From Halomonas getboli (GTDB lineage: Bacteria > Pseudomonadota > Gammaproteobacteria > Pseudomonadales > Halomonadaceae), in contig NZ_JALMEW010000007.1 in the NCBI RefSeq assembly GCF_023094245.1, positions 145,312 through 209,311 of the forward strand: a DNA stretch of 64,000 nucleotides, written 5' to 3'. Position numbers and translations under genes: made by a program. Shown here piece after piece: positions 29,155-43,111 of this stretch (within the stretch, counting starts at the first letter, position 1; each line of letters starts with the position of its first letter). The notes beneath the pieces are model-generated. The model ran no database searches. It had not been told where the DNA came from and saw only the letters and a program-made list of their open reading frames with translations.

Positions 29155-29191
29155 GGAAGCAGATTCCTCGTCTGGGGAAGCCGAAGGGGGC

Positions 29192-30226
29192 TCAGGCGTG
29201 GGAGGGCGGCACCGGGCCGAGTCGGGCGATGCGGCCGGCGACGTCGAGCATGCGATTGGCGAAGCCCCACTCGTTGTCGAACCAGCACAGCATCTTGATC
29301 AGGCGGCCGCCGGCCACCCGGGTCTGGGTGGCGTCCACGATACCGGAGCGCGGATCGTGGTTGAAGTCGACCGAGGCCATGGGCGTCTCGGTGTAGCCGA
29401 GCAGCCCGGCGAGCCGACCGGCGCTGGCCTCGCGCAGCAGGGCGTTGACCGTCTCGGCGTCGGTCTCGGTGCGCACCGAGAGCGCCAGATCCATGGCCGA
29501 GACGTTGATGGTCGGCACGCGCACGTGCAGGCACTCGAAGCGATCGGCCAGGTGCGGCATCAGGCGGTTGATGCCGCGCGCCAGGCCGGTGTCCACCGGC
29601 ACGATGGAGTGCATCGCCGAACGCGTCAGGCGCAGGTCGGTCTGGTGATAGGCGTCGATCACCGGCTGGTCATTCATCGCCGAGTGAATGGTGGTGGTGA
29701 CGCCGTGATCGAGGCCGAGCGCCTCGTCGAGCACCGTCAGCACCGGCACCAGGCAGTTGGTGGTGCAGGAGGCGGCGGAGATCACCCGGCATGCGGGCGT
29801 CAGGTCGGCGTCGTTGATGCCGCTGACGATGGTGGCGTCGACGTCGTTCTCGGCCGGCTGGGAGAACAGCAGCCGGCCGGCGCCGGCGGCCAGGTGGGCC
29901 TCGGCGGTGGCGCGGTCCTTGAAGCTGCCGGAGCATTCCAGCACCAGGTCGACGCCGAGCTCGGCCCAGGGCAGGGCGGCCGGGTCGGCCTCGGACAGCA
30001 CCCGGATGGCGCGGCCGTCGATCACCAGATGCTCGCCGTCGACTTCCACGCGGCCGGGGAAGCGGCCGTGGGTAGTGTCGAAGCGGGTCAGGTAGGCGAT
30101 GGTGTCGAGCCCGGACAGCTCGTTGATGGCCACGATTTCCAGTTCCGGCATGCCACGCTCGACGAGCGCGCGCAGCACGCACTGGCCGATGCGGCCGTAT
30201 CCGTTGATGGCGATGCGTAGGGCCAT
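29192..30226 (-). CDS. epd: Erythrose-4-phosphate dehydrogenase (GAPDH family)
   Basis: A 344-residue NAD-dependent dehydrogenase. [14 protein letters not shown] begins the Rossmann fold; the catalytic Cys lies in [12 protein letters not shown]. The stretch [14 protein letters not shown] is characteristic of Epd rather than glycolytic GapA, which usually has TATQKTVDGP there. Epd makes 4-phosphoerythronate for pyridoxal phosphate synthesis. Being first in the epd-pgk-fba operon agrees. Residual GAPDH activity is possible. Confidence 0.88.
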   Translation of the reverse strand: MALRIAINGYGRIGQCVLRALVERGMPELEIVAINELSGLDTIAYLTRFDTTHGRFPGRVEVDGEHLVIDGRAIRVLSEADPAALPWAELGVDLVLECSGSFKDRATAEAHLAAGAGRLLFSQPAENDVDATIVSGINDADLTPACRVISAASCTTNCLVPVLTVLDEALGLDHGVTTTIHSAMNDQPVIDAYHQTDLRLTRSAMHSIVPVDTGLARGINRLMPHLADRFECLHVRVPTINVSAMDLALSVRTETDAETVNALLREASAGRLAGLLGYTETPMASVDFNHDPRSGIVDATQTRVAGGRLIKMLCWFDNEWGFANRMLDVAGRIARLGPVPPSHA

Positions 30227-30320
30227 GGCCTGTCCGAGGCTCCCGAGTCCGGTGGGCGAGAGGCGGCGATTCTAGCCTATTTCGCGATCGCCGTCGCCGG
30301 TCGGGGCGCTCGGGGCGCCT

Positions 30321-31043
30321 CTAGAGGCCCAGCAGCCGCCAGGCCAGCGGCAGGCACAGGGCGGTGAGGATGCCGGTCAGGCTCATGCCCAGCGAGGCGA
30401 AGGCGCCGGCGGAGGGGCTCATCTCGAAGGCGCGCACGGTGCCGACGGCGTGGCCGTTGACGCCCAGGGCGAAGCCGAGGATCCGGTGGTCGCGAATGCC
30501 CAGCGCCGGGCCCAGCAGGCGGACCGCCAGGGTCGCCATCACGCCGGTAATCAGCAGCCCGCCCATCAGCAGCGGCACCGAGCCGCCGAGCTCCTCGACG
30601 ATGCCGAGCGCGATCGGTGCGGTCACCGACTTGGGTGCCAGCGAGGCCAGCACCTCGGGGCTGGCGCCCAGCGCCCAGGCTAGCGCCAGCGAGTAGCAGG
30701 AGGCCAGTGCCGCCGCCGGAGGCAGGCTCAGCGCCAGCGGCTTCCACAGCGCGCGGATGTGATGAAGCTGCTGGTAGAGCGGCACGCCTAGCGCCACCGT
30801 GGCCGGGCCGAGCAGCAGCATCAGCCAGTCCGCGCCGCGCCGATAGTCGGCGAAATCGATGGACAGCCCCCACAGGATGGCGGCGACCAGCAGCGCGGCC
30901 AGCAGCACCGCCGGGCACCAGCTGGGGCGCCCCAGGCGCTCGACGGCCCACAGGGCGGCGAGATAGGCGGCCAGCGTCAGGGCGGTGGACGACAGCGGGG
31001 TGGCCAGCAGCGCCTCGCGCAGCGCGATCAGGGCGTCGCTCAT
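30321..31043 (-). CDS. lrgB: LrgB/CidB family membrane protein
   Basis: A 240-residue protein with about seven hydrophobic segments of the LrgB family. Hallmarks are ASLAPKSVTAPIALGI and LGFALGVNGHAVGTVRAFE. LrgA/LrgB pairs have been linked to murein hydrolase control and to small-metabolite export (for example pyruvate or glycolate in some organisms). ATG 31043 overlaps the lrgA stop by four bases (ATGA), so the genes are translationally coupled. Confidence 0.9.
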   Translation of the reverse strand: MSDALIALREALLATPLSSTALTLAAYLAALWAVERLGRPSWCPAVLLAALLVAAILWGLSIDFADYRRGADWLMLLLGPATVALGVPLYQQLHHIRALWKPLALSLPPAAALASCYSLALAWALGASPEVLASLAPKSVTAPIALGIVEELGGSVPLLMGGLLITGVMATLAVRLLGPALGIRDHRILGFALGVNGHAVGTVRAFEMSPSAGAFASLGMSLTGILTALCLPLAWRLLGL

Positions 31044-31420
31044 GTCAGGGACTCCTGCGGCGCGTCCGCCGCGGGCTCGGCAGGCATGCAGCGGCGCATC
31101 AGCAGCAGGGTGGTCAGCACGCTGGCGAGCGTGCCGATCACCAGCGCCACCGCGACGGCCAGCCATTGGCCGGCGAAGTCGTCGGCGATGAAGAACACGC
31201 CCACCACGCCGGGCATGATCAGCATCGCCAGCAGGCCGATCAGCGGCTGGCCGGCGGCGGCGATGTCATCGAGCCGGCCGATGCGCAGCATCAGCAGGCC
31301 AGTCATCAGGAGCATGCCCACCACCCCCGCCGAGACCGGCAGGTCGAGCAGCACCACCAGCGTCTCGCCGGCCAGCCACACCCCCGTGAGCCACAGAAAC
31401 CCGCGCAGCACTGCGATCAC
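31040..31420 (-). CDS. lrgA: LrgA/CidA family membrane protein
   Basis: A 126-residue protein with four membrane segments, of the LrgA (holin-like) family: LPVSAGVVGMLLMTGLLML and LLAMLIMPGVVGVFF are typical. The frame extends to 31642, but that stretch is Arg/Pro-rich and unlike the family. GTG 31420 is chosen because AGGAGG sits five bases upstream (31426-31431). It forms a two-gene operon with lrgB, divergent from the class I aldolase gene. Confidence 0.85.
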   Translation of the reverse strand: MIAVLRGFLWLTGVWLAGETLVVLLDLPVSAGVVGMLLMTGLLMLRIGRLDDIAAAGQPLIGLLAMLIMPGVVGVFFIADDFAGQWLAVAVALVIGTLASVLTTLLLMRRCMPAEPAADAPQESLT

Positions 31421-31663
31421 CTCGTCCTCCTGACCGTTGTTCTCCCAGGCGTCATCATGCCAGAGCGGCGGGGAGAAATCCGTTCGCCGTCGCCTGCCGC
31501 GCTCTGTGGGCGCCCGGAGACGGTCGCTGGCGGGAGGCGCCGACAAGTCGGATTCGGGGTGGACAAGACGGCGCCGCTTTCGTCGCCTCGGTGGGCTGTC
31601 GCCGGCCGCCGCTTGCTCTAGGCTAGGGGTACCGTCCGTCAATCATCAAGGAGAGAGGGTGCG

Positions 31664-32716
31664 ATGACCGATATAGCGCAGTTGCTCGGCAGTGAAACGG
31701 AGAGCCTGTTGACCCACCGGTGCCAGGGCATTCCGGCCGCGTCGATCCACGCGCCGGGTCCGGACTACGTCGATCGGGTGATGGCCCACAGCGACCGCCA
31801 GCCCCACGTGCTGCGCAACATGCAGGCGCTGTTCGATCACGGCCGACTCGGCGGCACCGGCTACCTGAGCATCCTGCCGGTGGACCAGGGCATCGAGCAC
31901 TCCGCCGGGGCGTCCTTCGCGCCCAACCCGCTGTACTTCGATCCGGCCAACATCGTCGAGCTGGCCATCGAGGGCGGCTGCAACGCGGTGGCCTCGACCC
32001 TGGGCGGGTTGTCCTCGGTGGCGCGGCAGTACGCGCACAAGATTCCGATGCTGCTCAAGCTCAACCACAACGAGACGTTGACCTATCCGGCGGTCTACGA
32101 CCAGACGCTGTTCGCCCAGGTCGAGCAGGCCTTCGAGATGGGCTGTGCGGCGGTCGGCGCGACCATCTACTTCGGCTCGCCGGAGAGCCGCCGCCAGATC
32201 ACCGAGATCAGCGAGGCCTTCGAGCGTGCCCACCAGCTGGGCATGGTCACGGTGCTGTGGGCCTACCTGCGCAACCCGGCCTTCAAGCACCAGGGGCACG
32301 ACTACCACACCGCCGCCGACCTCACCGGTCAGGCCATCCACCTGGCGGCGACGCTCAAGGCCGATATCGTCAAGCAGAAGATGGCCGAGACCAACGCCGG
32401 CTACCGCGATATCGGCTTCGGCCACACCCACGGCAAGGTCTACGACGAGCTGACCTCGGAGCATCCCATCGACCTGGCCCGCTATCAGGTGGCCAGCAGC
32501 TACATGGGGCGTGCCGGGCTGATCAACTCCGGCGGCGCCTCGGGCGGCGAGAGCGACCTGGCCCAGGCGGTGCGCACCGCGGTGATCAACAAGCGCGCCG
32601 GCGGCATGGGGCTGATCTCCGGCCGCAAGGCGTTCCAGAAGTCGATGGCCGAGGGCGTCGAACTGCTCCACGCCATCCAGGACGTCTACCTGGACGAGGG
32701 CATCACCCTGGCCTGA
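31664..32716 (+). CDS. fbaB: Class I fructose-bisphosphate aldolase (DhnA/FbaB type)
   Basis: A 350-residue Schiff-base aldolase. [31 protein letters not shown] and [20 protein letters not shown] are typical of the archaeal/FbaB class I group; catalytic lysines lie in LLKLNHN and DIVKQKM. It usually supports gluconeogenesis. GAGAGGG precedes ATG 31664. A strong terminator follows the stop. Confidence 0.93.
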   Translation: MTDIAQLLGSETESLLTHRCQGIPAASIHAPGPDYVDRVMAHSDRQPHVLRNMQALFDHGRLGGTGYLSILPVDQGIEHSAGASFAPNPLYFDPANIVELAIEGGCNAVASTLGGLSSVARQYAHKIPMLLKLNHNETLTYPAVYDQTLFAQVEQAFEMGCAAVGATIYFGSPESRRQITEISEAFERAHQLGMVTVLWAYLRNPAFKHQGHDYHTAADLTGQAIHLAATLKADIVKQKMAETNAGYRDIGFGHTHGKVYDELTSEHPIDLARYQVASSYMGRAGLINSGGASGGESDLAQAVRTAVINKRAGGMGLISGRKAFQKSMAEGVELLHAIQDVYLDEGITLA

Positions 32717-32756
32717 TCCGGGGCTCCGACGCGCAGCAGGCACGACGCAAGACATA

Positions 32757-32784
32757 AAAAGGCACGGCGCAAGCCGTGCCTTTC
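32757..32784. terminator. Bidirectional terminator between fbaB and ribH
   Basis: The stem GGCACGGC/GCCGTGCC with loop GCAA (32761-32780) is flanked by AAAAA on the left and TTTCTC on the right, so it can terminate both convergent transcripts. Confidence 0.85.
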
Positions 32785-32821
32785 TCGTTGCTGCCTCGCC
32801 GGGGCAGGCCCCGGAAACGCC

Positions 32822-33587
<766 letters not shown>

Positions 33588-33670
33588 GTGGCCATGGGAA
33601 ATGGCAAAGACGCCATGGCCGAGGCTCATCATAGGGGCTCGCCCGGGGCGCGCCAAGGCGTCGTCCGCAC

Positions 33671-33698
33671 AAAAAAGGGTGCGGCCTCGGCCGCACCC
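33671..33698 (-). terminator. Rho-independent terminator of tkt
   Basis: The stem GGGTGCGGCC/GGCCGCACCC (33677-33698, two-base loop) is followed on the minus strand by TTTTTT. It lies 26 bases past the tkt stop and before the ribH leader. Confidence 0.9.
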
Positions 33699-33724
33699 TC
33701 CCGATGTCGCAGATCGTGTCCCGA

Positions 33725-35731
33725 TCAGTCGTCGTCGGCATCGTCCAGCAGCTGCTCGGCCTCGCCCACCACGTTCTCCACGGTGAAGCCGAAGTGCTTG
33801 AACAGGTCGCCGGCCGGGGCGGACTCGCCGAAGGTGCTCATGCCGACGATACGGCCCTCGAGACCCACGTACTTGTACCAGAAGTCGCGATGACCGGCCT
33901 CGACGGCGATGCGGTTGCCCACTTCCGCCGGCAGCACGGCCTGGCGGTAGGCGGCGTCCTGGGCGTCGAAGACGTCGGTGGACGGCATCGACACCACGCG
34001 CACCGCGCGGCCCTGCTCGGCGAGCACGGCGGCGGCGTCCATGGCCAGGCCGACTTCGGAGCCGGTGGCGATCAGGATCAGCTCAGGCGTGCCCTCGCAG
34101 TCCTTCAGCACGTAGCCGCCACGCCGGATGTCGGCCAGCTGCTGGGTGTCGCGCTGCTGGTGCGGCAGGCCCTGGCGAGACAGCACCAGCGCGGTCGGGC
34201 CGGCCTGACGCTTGATGGCCGCGTTCCAGGCCGCGGCGGTCTCCACGGCGTCGCAGGGGCGCCAGGTGGAGAGGTTCGGCGTGGTGCGCAGGCTGGTCAG
34301 CTGCTCGACCGGCTGGTGGGTCGGGCCGTCCTCGCCCAGGCCGATGGAGTCGTGGGTGAAGACGTAGGCCGCGCGCTGGCCCATCAGTGCCGCCATGCGC
34401 ACGGCGTTGCGCATGTATTCCATGAAGATCAGGAAGGTGGCGCCGTAGGGCACGAAGCCGCCGTGCAGGGCCAGGCCGTTCATGATCGCGCCCATGCCGA
34501 ACTCGCGGACGCCGTAGTGCAGGTAGTTGCCGCCCGGCACCTCGGAAGAGATCGCCTCGGCGCCCTTCCAGAAGGTCAGGTTGGACGGCGCCAGGTCGGC
34601 GCTGCCGCCGAGCAGCTCGGGCAGCTGCGGGCCGAGCTCGTTGAGGCATGCCAGCGAGGCCTTGCGGCTGGCGACGGAGTCGCCCTTTTCCTGGGCCTGC
34701 TTGATCATCGCCTCGCTGGTCAGCTCGGCGGGCAGCTCGCCCTTCTGGCGGCGCAGGAACTCGCGGGCCAGCGCCGGGTGGGCCTCGGCGTAGCGCTCGA
34801 AGCGGGCCTGCCACTCGGCCTGGCGGCTGGCGCCGGCCTCGTGGGCATCCCAGCCCTGGTAGATGTCTTCCGGCACGTGGAAGGGCGCGTGGGGCCAGCC
34901 CAGCTGCTGACGGGCCGCGGCGACCTCGTCCTCGCCCAGCGCGGCGCCGTGGCACTCTTCCTTGCCCTGCTTGTTGGGCGCGCCGAAGCCGATGATGGTC
35001 TTGCAGATGATCAGGCTCGGCTTGTCGTCGTGCTGGCGGGCCAGCTCGATGGCGGCCTTGATCTCCTCGGGCTTATGGCCGTCGACGGCGGGCACCACGT
35101 GCCAGCCGTAGGCCTCGAAGCGTTTGGCGGTGTCGTCGGTGAACCAGCCCTCGACTTCGCCGTCGATGGAGATGCCGTTGTCATCGTAGAAGGCGATCAG
35201 CTTGCCCAGCTGCTGGGTGCCGGCCAGCGAGCTGACCTCGTGGGAGACGCCTTCCATCAGGCAGCCGTCACCCAGGAAGCAGTAGGTGTAGTGGTCGACG
35301 ATCTCGTGGCCCGGGCGGTTGAACTGGGCCGCCAGGGTGCGCTCGGCGAGCGCCATGCCCACGGCGTTAGCCAGGCCCTGACCCAGCGGGCCGGTGGTGG
35401 TCTCGACGCCCGGCGCGTAGCCGTATTCCGGGTGGCCGGCGGTCTTCGAGTGCAGCTGGCGGAAGTTCTGCAGCTGCTCCAGGCCGAGCTCGTAGCCGGA
35501 GAGGTGCAGCAGGGAATAGAGCAGCATGGAGCCGTGGCCGTTGGACAGCACGAAGCGGTCGCGGTCCGGCCAGTGCGGGTCGGCCGGGTTGTGCTGCAGA
35601 TAGTCGTTCCACAGCACCTCGGCGATGTCGGCCATGCCCATGGGGGCGCCGGGGTGGCCGGAATTGGCCTTCTGGACGGCGTCCATGGACAGGGCGCGAA
35701 TGGCATTGGCCAGTTCGAAACGGGACGGCAT
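33725..35731 (-). CDS. tkt: Transketolase
   Basis: A 668-residue thiamine-diphosphate enzyme of the pentose phosphate pathway. Features: [21 protein letters not shown] (start), [13 protein letters not shown], the ThDP motif [10 protein letters not shown] with downstream Asn, TKTIIGFG-like [13 protein letters not shown] and the C-terminal-half [21 protein letters not shown] 35731 begins the family N-terminus (MPSRFEL); the frame extends 12 codons further without support. It is divergent from metK. Transketolase also feeds erythrose-4-phosphate to the epd step encoded nearby. Confidence 0.96.
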   Translation of the reverse strand: MPSRFELANAIRALSMDAVQKANSGHPGAPMGMADIAEVLWNDYLQHNPADPHWPDRDRFVLSNGHGSMLLYSLLHLSGYELGLEQLQNFRQLHSKTAGHPEYGYAPGVETTTGPLGQGLANAVGMALAERTLAAQFNRPGHEIVDHYTYCFLGDGCLMEGVSHEVSSLAGTQQLGKLIAFYDDNGISIDGEVEGWFTDDTAKRFEAYGWHVVPAVDGHKPEEIKAAIELARQHDDKPSLIICKTIIGFGAPNKQGKEECHGAALGEDEVAAARQQLGWPHAPFHVPEDIYQGWDAHEAGASRQAEWQARFERYAEAHPALAREFLRRQKGELPAELTSEAMIKQAQEKGDSVASRKASLACLNELGPQLPELLGGSADLAPSNLTFWKGAEAISSEVPGGNYLHYGVREFGMGAIMNGLALHGGFVPYGATFLIFMEYMRNAVRMAALMGQRAAYVFTHDSIGLGEDGPTHQPVEQLTSLRTTPNLSTWRPCDAVETAAAWNAAIKRQAGPTALVLSRQGLPHQQRDTQQLADIRRGGYVLKDCEGTPELILIATGSEVGLAMDAAAVLAEQGRAVRVVSMPSTDVFDAQDAAYRQAVLPAEVGNRIAVEAGHRDFWYKYVGLEGRIVGMSTFGESAPAGDLFKHFGFTVENVVGEAEQLLDDADDD

Positions 35732-36057
35732 GGGGGTCAGCTCCTCGCCTGCGGCAGATAGTAGCAATGACGCGGCTCGGCCGGGGAAGGCCGGGCTCGA
35801 TGTCGGCTGCGATGTACCGCGAAAAGGCGCGGCACGCGCGAATCAGGGCGCTTATTGTCGCCGAATGGGTCGCGGCCTTCAAATCGCCGCGCCGGCGGGC
35901 GCGTCTGGCGGGCCAGGCGTCGGGCCGGCGCTAGGAAGCCTCGCGGCGAGCGTGTAAAATCCGCCCCCAGCCGGTCCGCCCGGGCCTCGGCGCCACGCCA
36001 CCGCCCGAGCCTTGGGGCCAGATGCCTTCCTCCCATTTCCTGAGGGCCGAGGACGCC
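35732..36057. promoter_or_regulatory. Divergent promoter region between tkt and metK
   Basis: No gene is apparent in these 326 bases. A possible metK -10 (TAAAAT, 35955-35960) is present without a convincing -35. I looked for SAM or SAH riboswitch signatures and found none. Confidence 0.45.
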
Positions 36058-37278
<1,221 letters not shown>

Positions 37279-37324
37279 GCGCGTGGCGCTCGTCGCAGGC
37301 GTCGCTGGTCTCGTGCGTCGCTGA

Positions 37325-39124
<1,800 letters not shown>

Positions 39125-39188
39125 TTGTCCGCCGCTCGGCGGGCTGCCTATAGTGAAGGGCACGCTTTTCGTCGAGAAGAGGTGACCC

Positions 39189-40598
39189 ATGAACCAGCCC
39201 GCCGTATCCGCCCCGCCGACCACGGACCACAAGGTGGCCGACATCGACCTGGCCGACTGGGGCCGGCGCGAGATCCGCATCGCCGAGACCGAGATGCCGG
39301 CGCTGATGGCGATCCGCGACAAGTACCGCGACCGCCAGCCCCTGGCCGGGGCGCGCATCGCCGGCTGCATCCACATGACCATCCAGACCGCGGTGCTGAT
39401 CGAGACCCTGATCGATCTCGGCGCCACGGTGCGCTGGTCGTCGTGCAACATCTTCTCCACTCAGGATCACGCCGCCGCGGCCATCGCCGCCGCCGGCATC
39501 CCGGTGTTTGCCTGGAAGGGCGAGACGGAAGAGGAGTTCTGGTGGTGCATCGAGCAGACCGTGGAGGGCCCCGACGGCTGGGCGCCCAACCTGGTGCTCG
39601 ACGACGGCGGCGATCTCACCGCGCTGCTGCACGACAAGCGCCCCGAGCTGCTCGACGCCGTCCACGGCATCAGCGAGGAGACCACCACCGGCGTGCACCG
39701 GCTGCTGGAGATGGCCCGGGACGGCTCGCTGCGGGTGCCGGCGATCAACGTCAACGACGCGGTGACCAAATCGAAGAACGATAACAAGTACGGCTGCCGA
39801 CACTCGCTGAGCGATGCCATCAAGCGCGCCACCGACCACCTGCTGGCCGGCAAGCAGGCGCTGGTGGTCGGCTACGGCGACGTGGGCAAGGGCTCGGCGG
39901 CCTCGCTTCGCCAGGAAGGCATGATCGTGAAGGTCAGCGAGATCGATCCGCTGTGCGCCATGCAGGCCTGCATGGACGGCTTCGAGGTGGTCTCGCCCTA
40001 CTCGTGCGGCGTCAACGCCGGCATGCCGAGCATCGACCGCGCGCTGCTGTCGCGCATCGACCTGGTGGTGACCGCGACCGGCAACATCGACGCCTGCGAC
40101 GCGGCCATGCTCAAGGCCCTCAAGCCCGGCGCGGTGGTGTGCAACATCGGCCACTTCGACAGCGAGATCGACACCGCCTACATGCGCCGCCAGTGGCACT
40201 GGGAGGAGATCAAGCCGCAGGTGCACAAGGTCTACCGCGACAGCGACCCCGGCGACTTCGATCCGGGCAGCCGCGACTACCTGATCCTGCTCTCCGAGGG
40301 GCGGCTGGTGAACCTCGGCAATGCCACCGGCCACCCGTCGCGGGTGATGGACGGCTCCTTCGCCAACCAGGTGCTGGCGCAGATCCATCTCTATGAGGGG
40401 CGCTTCGCCGAGCGCGACGAGGCCGAACGGCGCGCGGCGCTCACCGTCTCGGTGCTGCCGCGCCACCTGGATGAGGAAGTGGCCCGCTACATGGTGGAAG
40501 GCTTCGGCGGCGTGGTCACCCGCCTGAGCGAGGCCCAGGCCGAGTACACCGGCCTCGCGCCCGACGGCCCGTTCAAGCCTGACGGCTACCGCTACTAG
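39189..40598 (+). CDS. ahcY: S-adenosylhomocysteine hydrolase
   Basis: A 469-residue NAD-dependent enzyme splitting S-adenosylhomocysteine to homocysteine and adenosine, which removes the product inhibitor of methyltransferases. [36 protein letters not shown], the NAD loop [16 protein letters not shown] and [20 protein letters not shown] are diagnostic; the C-terminal KPDGYRY is the conserved end. GAAGAGGTG precedes the ATG. No SAH riboswitch is visible in the 64-base leader. Confidence 0.97.
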   Translation: MNQPAVSAPPTTDHKVADIDLADWGRREIRIAETEMPALMAIRDKYRDRQPLAGARIAGCIHMTIQTAVLIETLIDLGATVRWSSCNIFSTQDHAAAAIAAAGIPVFAWKGETEEEFWWCIEQTVEGPDGWAPNLVLDDGGDLTALLHDKRPELLDAVHGISEETTTGVHRLLEMARDGSLRVPAINVNDAVTKSKNDNKYGCRHSLSDAIKRATDHLLAGKQALVVGYGDVGKGSAASLRQEGMIVKVSEIDPLCAMQACMDGFEVVSPYSCGVNAGMPSIDRALLSRIDLVVTATGNIDACDAAMLKALKPGAVVCNIGHFDSEIDTAYMRRQWHWEEIKPQVHKVYRDSDPGDFDPGSRDYLILLSEGRLVNLGNATGHPSRVMDGSFANQVLAQIHLYEGRFAERDEAERRAALTVSVLPRHLDEEVARYMVEGFGGVVTRLSEAQAEYTGLAPDGPFKPDGYRY

Positions 40599-40687
40599 GT
40601 CGGGCTTTGCCCGGAGCCGGAAGAACGCCGCGCCTCGCGGGCTCAAGCTGCAAGAGCGGCGCTTCGCGCCTGGAAGAGGGAAGAAAA

Positions 40688-40718
40688 ACCGCCCCCATGT
40701 GCTTGCCATGGGGGCGGT
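40688..40718. terminator. Strong hairpin after ahcY
   Basis: Twelve-base arms ACCGCCCCCATG/CATGGGGGCGGT enclose TGCTTGC. On the minus strand it is followed by TTTTTCTT; on the plus strand the downstream run (GCTCCTT) is weak. It probably ends the ahcY transcript and may act in both directions. Confidence 0.65.
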
Positions 40719-40733
40719 GCTCCTTACGCTGTC

Positions 40734-40859
40734 TTCCAGCTTCCAGCTTCCAGCTTCCAGCTTCCAGCTTCCAGCTTCCAGCTTCCAGCTTCCAGCTTCC
40801 AGCTTCCAGCTTCCAGCTTCCAGCTTCCAGCTTCCAGCTTCCAGCTTCCAGCTTCCAGC
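40734..40859. repeat. Heptamer tandem array, 18 copies of TTCCAGC
   Basis: Eighteen perfect units (126 bases), the longest array in the window. On the minus strand the unit reads GCTGGAA, or GAAGCTG when rotated. It ends 80 bases before the phosphoesterase start. Confidence 0.98.
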
Positions 40860-40939
40860 GACACGGGATCGTCACCTCGTCGCCCGGGGACTGTCATGCA
40901 CGGCGGGCATCCTGACCGGGTCACGTCAGGAGAATGCCC

Positions 40940-41761
40940 ATGTCGACGCCCCCTCGCGCGCGAACCCTCTTCGTGTCCGACATCCATCTCGGCACCCGGG
41001 ACTGCCAGGCCGAGCTGCTGGCCAGCCTGCTGCGCCGGGTACGGCCGGAGCGGCTCTATCTGGTCGGCGACATCGTCGATCTGATCGCCATGCAGAAGCG
41101 GGCGGTGCTGCCGCCGGCCCAGCAGCGGCTGGTGGCCAGGCTGCTGCGGCTGGCCCGCGGCGGCTGCGAGATCATCTACATCCCCGGCAATCACGACGCC
41201 GCTCTGCGCCGGCTGTGCGGGTTGCGCGTCCATCGGGTGCAGATCGAGCGCCGGGCGATCCACGTCACCGCCGACGGCCGGCGGCTGTTGGTCAGCCACG
41301 GCGACGAGTTCGACACCCACGTGCGCATCGCGCCCTGGATGCTGGCGCTGGGCGACGGCATGCACCAGTTCGTGCTGGCGCTCAACCGCTGGTGCAACCG
41401 CGCCCGGGGCGTGCTGGGGCTGCCGTACTGGTCGCTGGCCAGCGCGCTCAAGCGCCGGGTCGGCGCGGCCCAGCGCTACGTCGCCCAGTTCGAGCAGGCC
41501 GCCCTGCATCAGGCGGCCCGGGAGGGGCTCGACGGCTACGTCGGCGGCCACATCCACAAGGCCGGCTTCCGCGCCCGGGACGGCGTGCTCTACTGCAACG
41601 ACGGCGACTGGGTCGAGCACTGCACCGCACTGCTCGAGACCCCGGACGGCGCGCTGCGGCTGATCGACTGGCGGGGCGAGCTGATCGAGCGCGAGCCGCT
41701 CGTCGACGCTCCGACCGTGCCCGAGGGCGCGGGCCTGGTCGGCGCCAGCCGGGTGCCCTGA
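40940..41761 (+). CDS. Metallophosphoesterase, LpxH/UDP-2,3-diacylglucosamine hydrolase-like
   Basis: A 273-residue calcineurin-type phosphoesterase. Metal ligands lie in FVSDIHLGTRD, LVGDIVDL, IPGNHD, SHGDEFD and GGHIHKAGF. The family resembles LpxH and the shorter LpxH-like proteins annotated as UDP-2,3-diacylglucosamine diphosphatase, but the canonical LpxH is probably elsewhere, so lipid A function is unsure. ATG 40940 sits seven bases after CAGGAG; ATG 40934 would be too close to it. Confidence 0.82.
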   Translation: MSTPPRARTLFVSDIHLGTRDCQAELLASLLRRVRPERLYLVGDIVDLIAMQKRAVLPPAQQRLVARLLRLARGGCEIIYIPGNHDAALRRLCGLRVHRVQIERRAIHVTADGRRLLVSHGDEFDTHVRIAPWMLALGDGMHQFVLALNRWCNRARGVLGLPYWSLASALKRRVGAAQRYVAQFEQAALHQAAREGLDGYVGGHIHKAGFRARDGVLYCNDGDWVEHCTALLETPDGALRLIDWRGELIEREPLVDAPTVPEGAGLVGASRVP

Positions 41762-41783
41762 GAGGGGCTAGCCGCTGTGGGCG

Positions 41784-42329
41784 TCAGGTTTCCGCGACGC
41801 CGGCGAGCGCCCGACAGGCTTCGAGCACTTCGTCGGCCAGGGCGTCGTCCTCGAGGGCGCGGGCAATCGCCATCCCGCCGATCATGGTCACGGCCTGATG
41901 GATGGCCTGCCGACGCGCCGTCATGTCTTCCCCGTCCGTCTGGCAGCGATCGACGAAGCTGCGGAACAGCCGCGTGTAGGTCTCGCGTACCCGCGTCTCC
42001 TGCCGGGTCACGTCGCTGACGAGGCAGGCCAGCGGACAGTTGATCTCCTCCCCGGCTCGATGCGCGTCGCTCAGGTAGCCCAGCACGCGCTCCCTGGCGC
42101 TCGCTTCCTCCAGGCGTGGAACATTGGCCTGGGCGGCATGGTGAAGCGCCTCGGCGTAGAGCGCCTCCTTGGCAGTGAAGTGGGCGTAGAAGGCGCCGCG
42201 GGTCAGGCCGGCCTGACGCATCACGTCATCGATGCTGGCGCCGGCGAATCCATGCCGGGTAAACAGGATGGCCGCCGCATCGAGGATGCGGCGGCGGGTT
42301 CTGGCTTTATGGTTATCGCTCCAGGGCAT
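41784..42329 (-). CDS. TetR family transcriptional regulator
   Basis: A 181-residue TetR-type repressor. The helix-turn-helix is at about 10-55: RRRILDAAAILFTRHGFAGAS followed by DDVMRQAGLTRGAFYAHF. The C-terminal ligand-binding region is alpha-helical with a CPLACLVSDV segment like AcrR/YxaF relatives. ATG 42329 gives the family start; upstream residues are not supported. It is divergent from a glutathione S-transferase gene with a palindrome between, so it likely represses both in response to an electrophile or similar compound. Confidence 0.88.
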   Translation of the reverse strand: MPWSDNHKARTRRRILDAAAILFTRHGFAGASIDDVMRQAGLTRGAFYAHFTAKEALYAEALHHAAQANVPRLEEASARERVLGYLSDAHRAGEEINCPLACLVSDVTRQETRVRETYTRLFRSFVDRCQTDGEDMTARRQAIHQAVTMIGGMAIARALEDDALADEVLEACRALAGVAET

Positions 42330-42377
42330 AGGGAGAGTCTCCTTGAAGGCAGGACGGCAGGGTGACACGCGGCCACT

Positions 42378-42395
42378 ATATGTTCTTGAACATAT
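42378..42395. promoter_or_regulatory. TetR operator between tetR and GST genes
   Basis: ATATGTTCTTGAACATAT is a perfect 18-base palindrome (two-base centre) 49 bases from the regulator start and 51 bases from the GST start, in the position expected for shared repression. Confidence 0.8.
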
Positions 42396-42445
42396 GGTAG
42401 GGCGGGCTAGCCTGTCAGCGTTCCCCATCGAAGGAGTGATCCCGC

Positions 42446-43111
42446 ATGAGCGCTTCCGTGCATATCGTCGGCCCCCAGTTCAGCACCTTCGTGCGCAGCG
42501 TCCAGCTGTGCTGCGAGGAAAAGGGCGTCCCCTACTCCCTGGGCGTGGAGGCCGACGGCAGACCGCTGGCGATGCATTCCCCCGAGCACCTGGCGCTGCA
42601 TCCCTACGGCAAGGTGCCGGTCCTGCTGCACGGCGAGCGCCGGCTGGTCGAGACGCCGAGTATCTGCCGCTACCTGGATGCGGCGTTCGGCGGGGCGGCC
42701 CTACAGCCCGACGATCCCTGGGAGAGGGCGCGGGTCGACCAGTGGACCGGCCTGCTGGCGGGCTACGTGGACCAGGCCCTGGTGCGCCGCTATCTGCTGG
42801 AGTTCGTGTTTCCGAATGGCGAGGGCGGTGCCGTGCGCGAGGAGGCCGTCGCCGCGGCACGCCCCGAAGTGGCGCGGGCGCTGGAGGTGCTGGAGGCGCC
42901 GCTGGCCGAGGGCGACTACCTGGTGGGTGAGGCGTTTTCCGTGGCCGATGCCATCGCTGCCCCGATGCTCGACTATCTCGCGGGCATCGAGGACGCCGAG
43001 GCCCTGCTGGCCGACTCGCCCCGCGTCTCGGCCTACCTCGAGCGGTTGAGGGCCCGGCCGTCCGCGGCGAGCGTGCTGGTGGCGCCGGACCTGAGCGTGC
43101 TCAGCCGCTGA
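42446..43111 (+). CDS. Glutathione S-transferase family protein
   Basis: A 221-residue protein with an N-terminal thioredoxin-like domain (VGPQFSTFVRSVQLCCEEKG, the glutathione-binding VPVLLHGERRLVETPSI with cis-Pro and Glu-Thr/Ser) and a helical C-terminal domain (VADAIAAPMLDYL). Glutathione conjugation or peroxidase activity is expected; the substrate is unknown. Its stop overlaps the convergent AEC transporter gene by 11 bases. Control by the adjacent TetR is likely. Confidence 0.88.
   Translation: MSASVHIVGPQFSTFVRSVQLCCEEKGVPYSLGVEADGRPLAMHSPEHLALHPYGKVPVLLHGERRLVETPSICRYLDAAFGGAALQPDDPWERARVDQWTGLLAGYVDQALVRRYLLEFVFPNGEGGAVREEAVAAARPEVARALEVLEAPLAEGDYLVGEAFSVADAIAAPMLDYLAGIEDAEALLADSPRVSAYLERLRARPSAASVLVAPDLSVLSR

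Larger units (their letters stand above)
40599..40939. other. Repeat-bearing gap between ahcY and the phosphoesterase gene
   Basis: These 341 bases hold a strong hairpin (40688-40718) and the 126-base heptamer array (40734-40859). A GCTCAAGCTGCAAG segment before them resembles imperfect array units on the minus strand. No gene is evident. Confidence 0.7.

Noticed and set aside
33704..35761. Long open frame antisense to transketolase (685 residues), and similar frames antisense to other genes (e.g. 48379-50712, 9248-11071, 1498-2754)
   Set aside because: In GC-rich DNA the strand opposite a real gene often lacks stops. The translations are low-complexity (rich in Ala, Gly, His, Gln, Arg) and match no family, while the opposite strand encodes recognised proteins.
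35732..36057. SAM or SAH riboswitch upstream of metK, ahcY or metF
   Set aside because: None of the conserved SAM-I, SAM-II or SAH motifs could be recognised in the leaders; the ahcY leader is only 64 bases.
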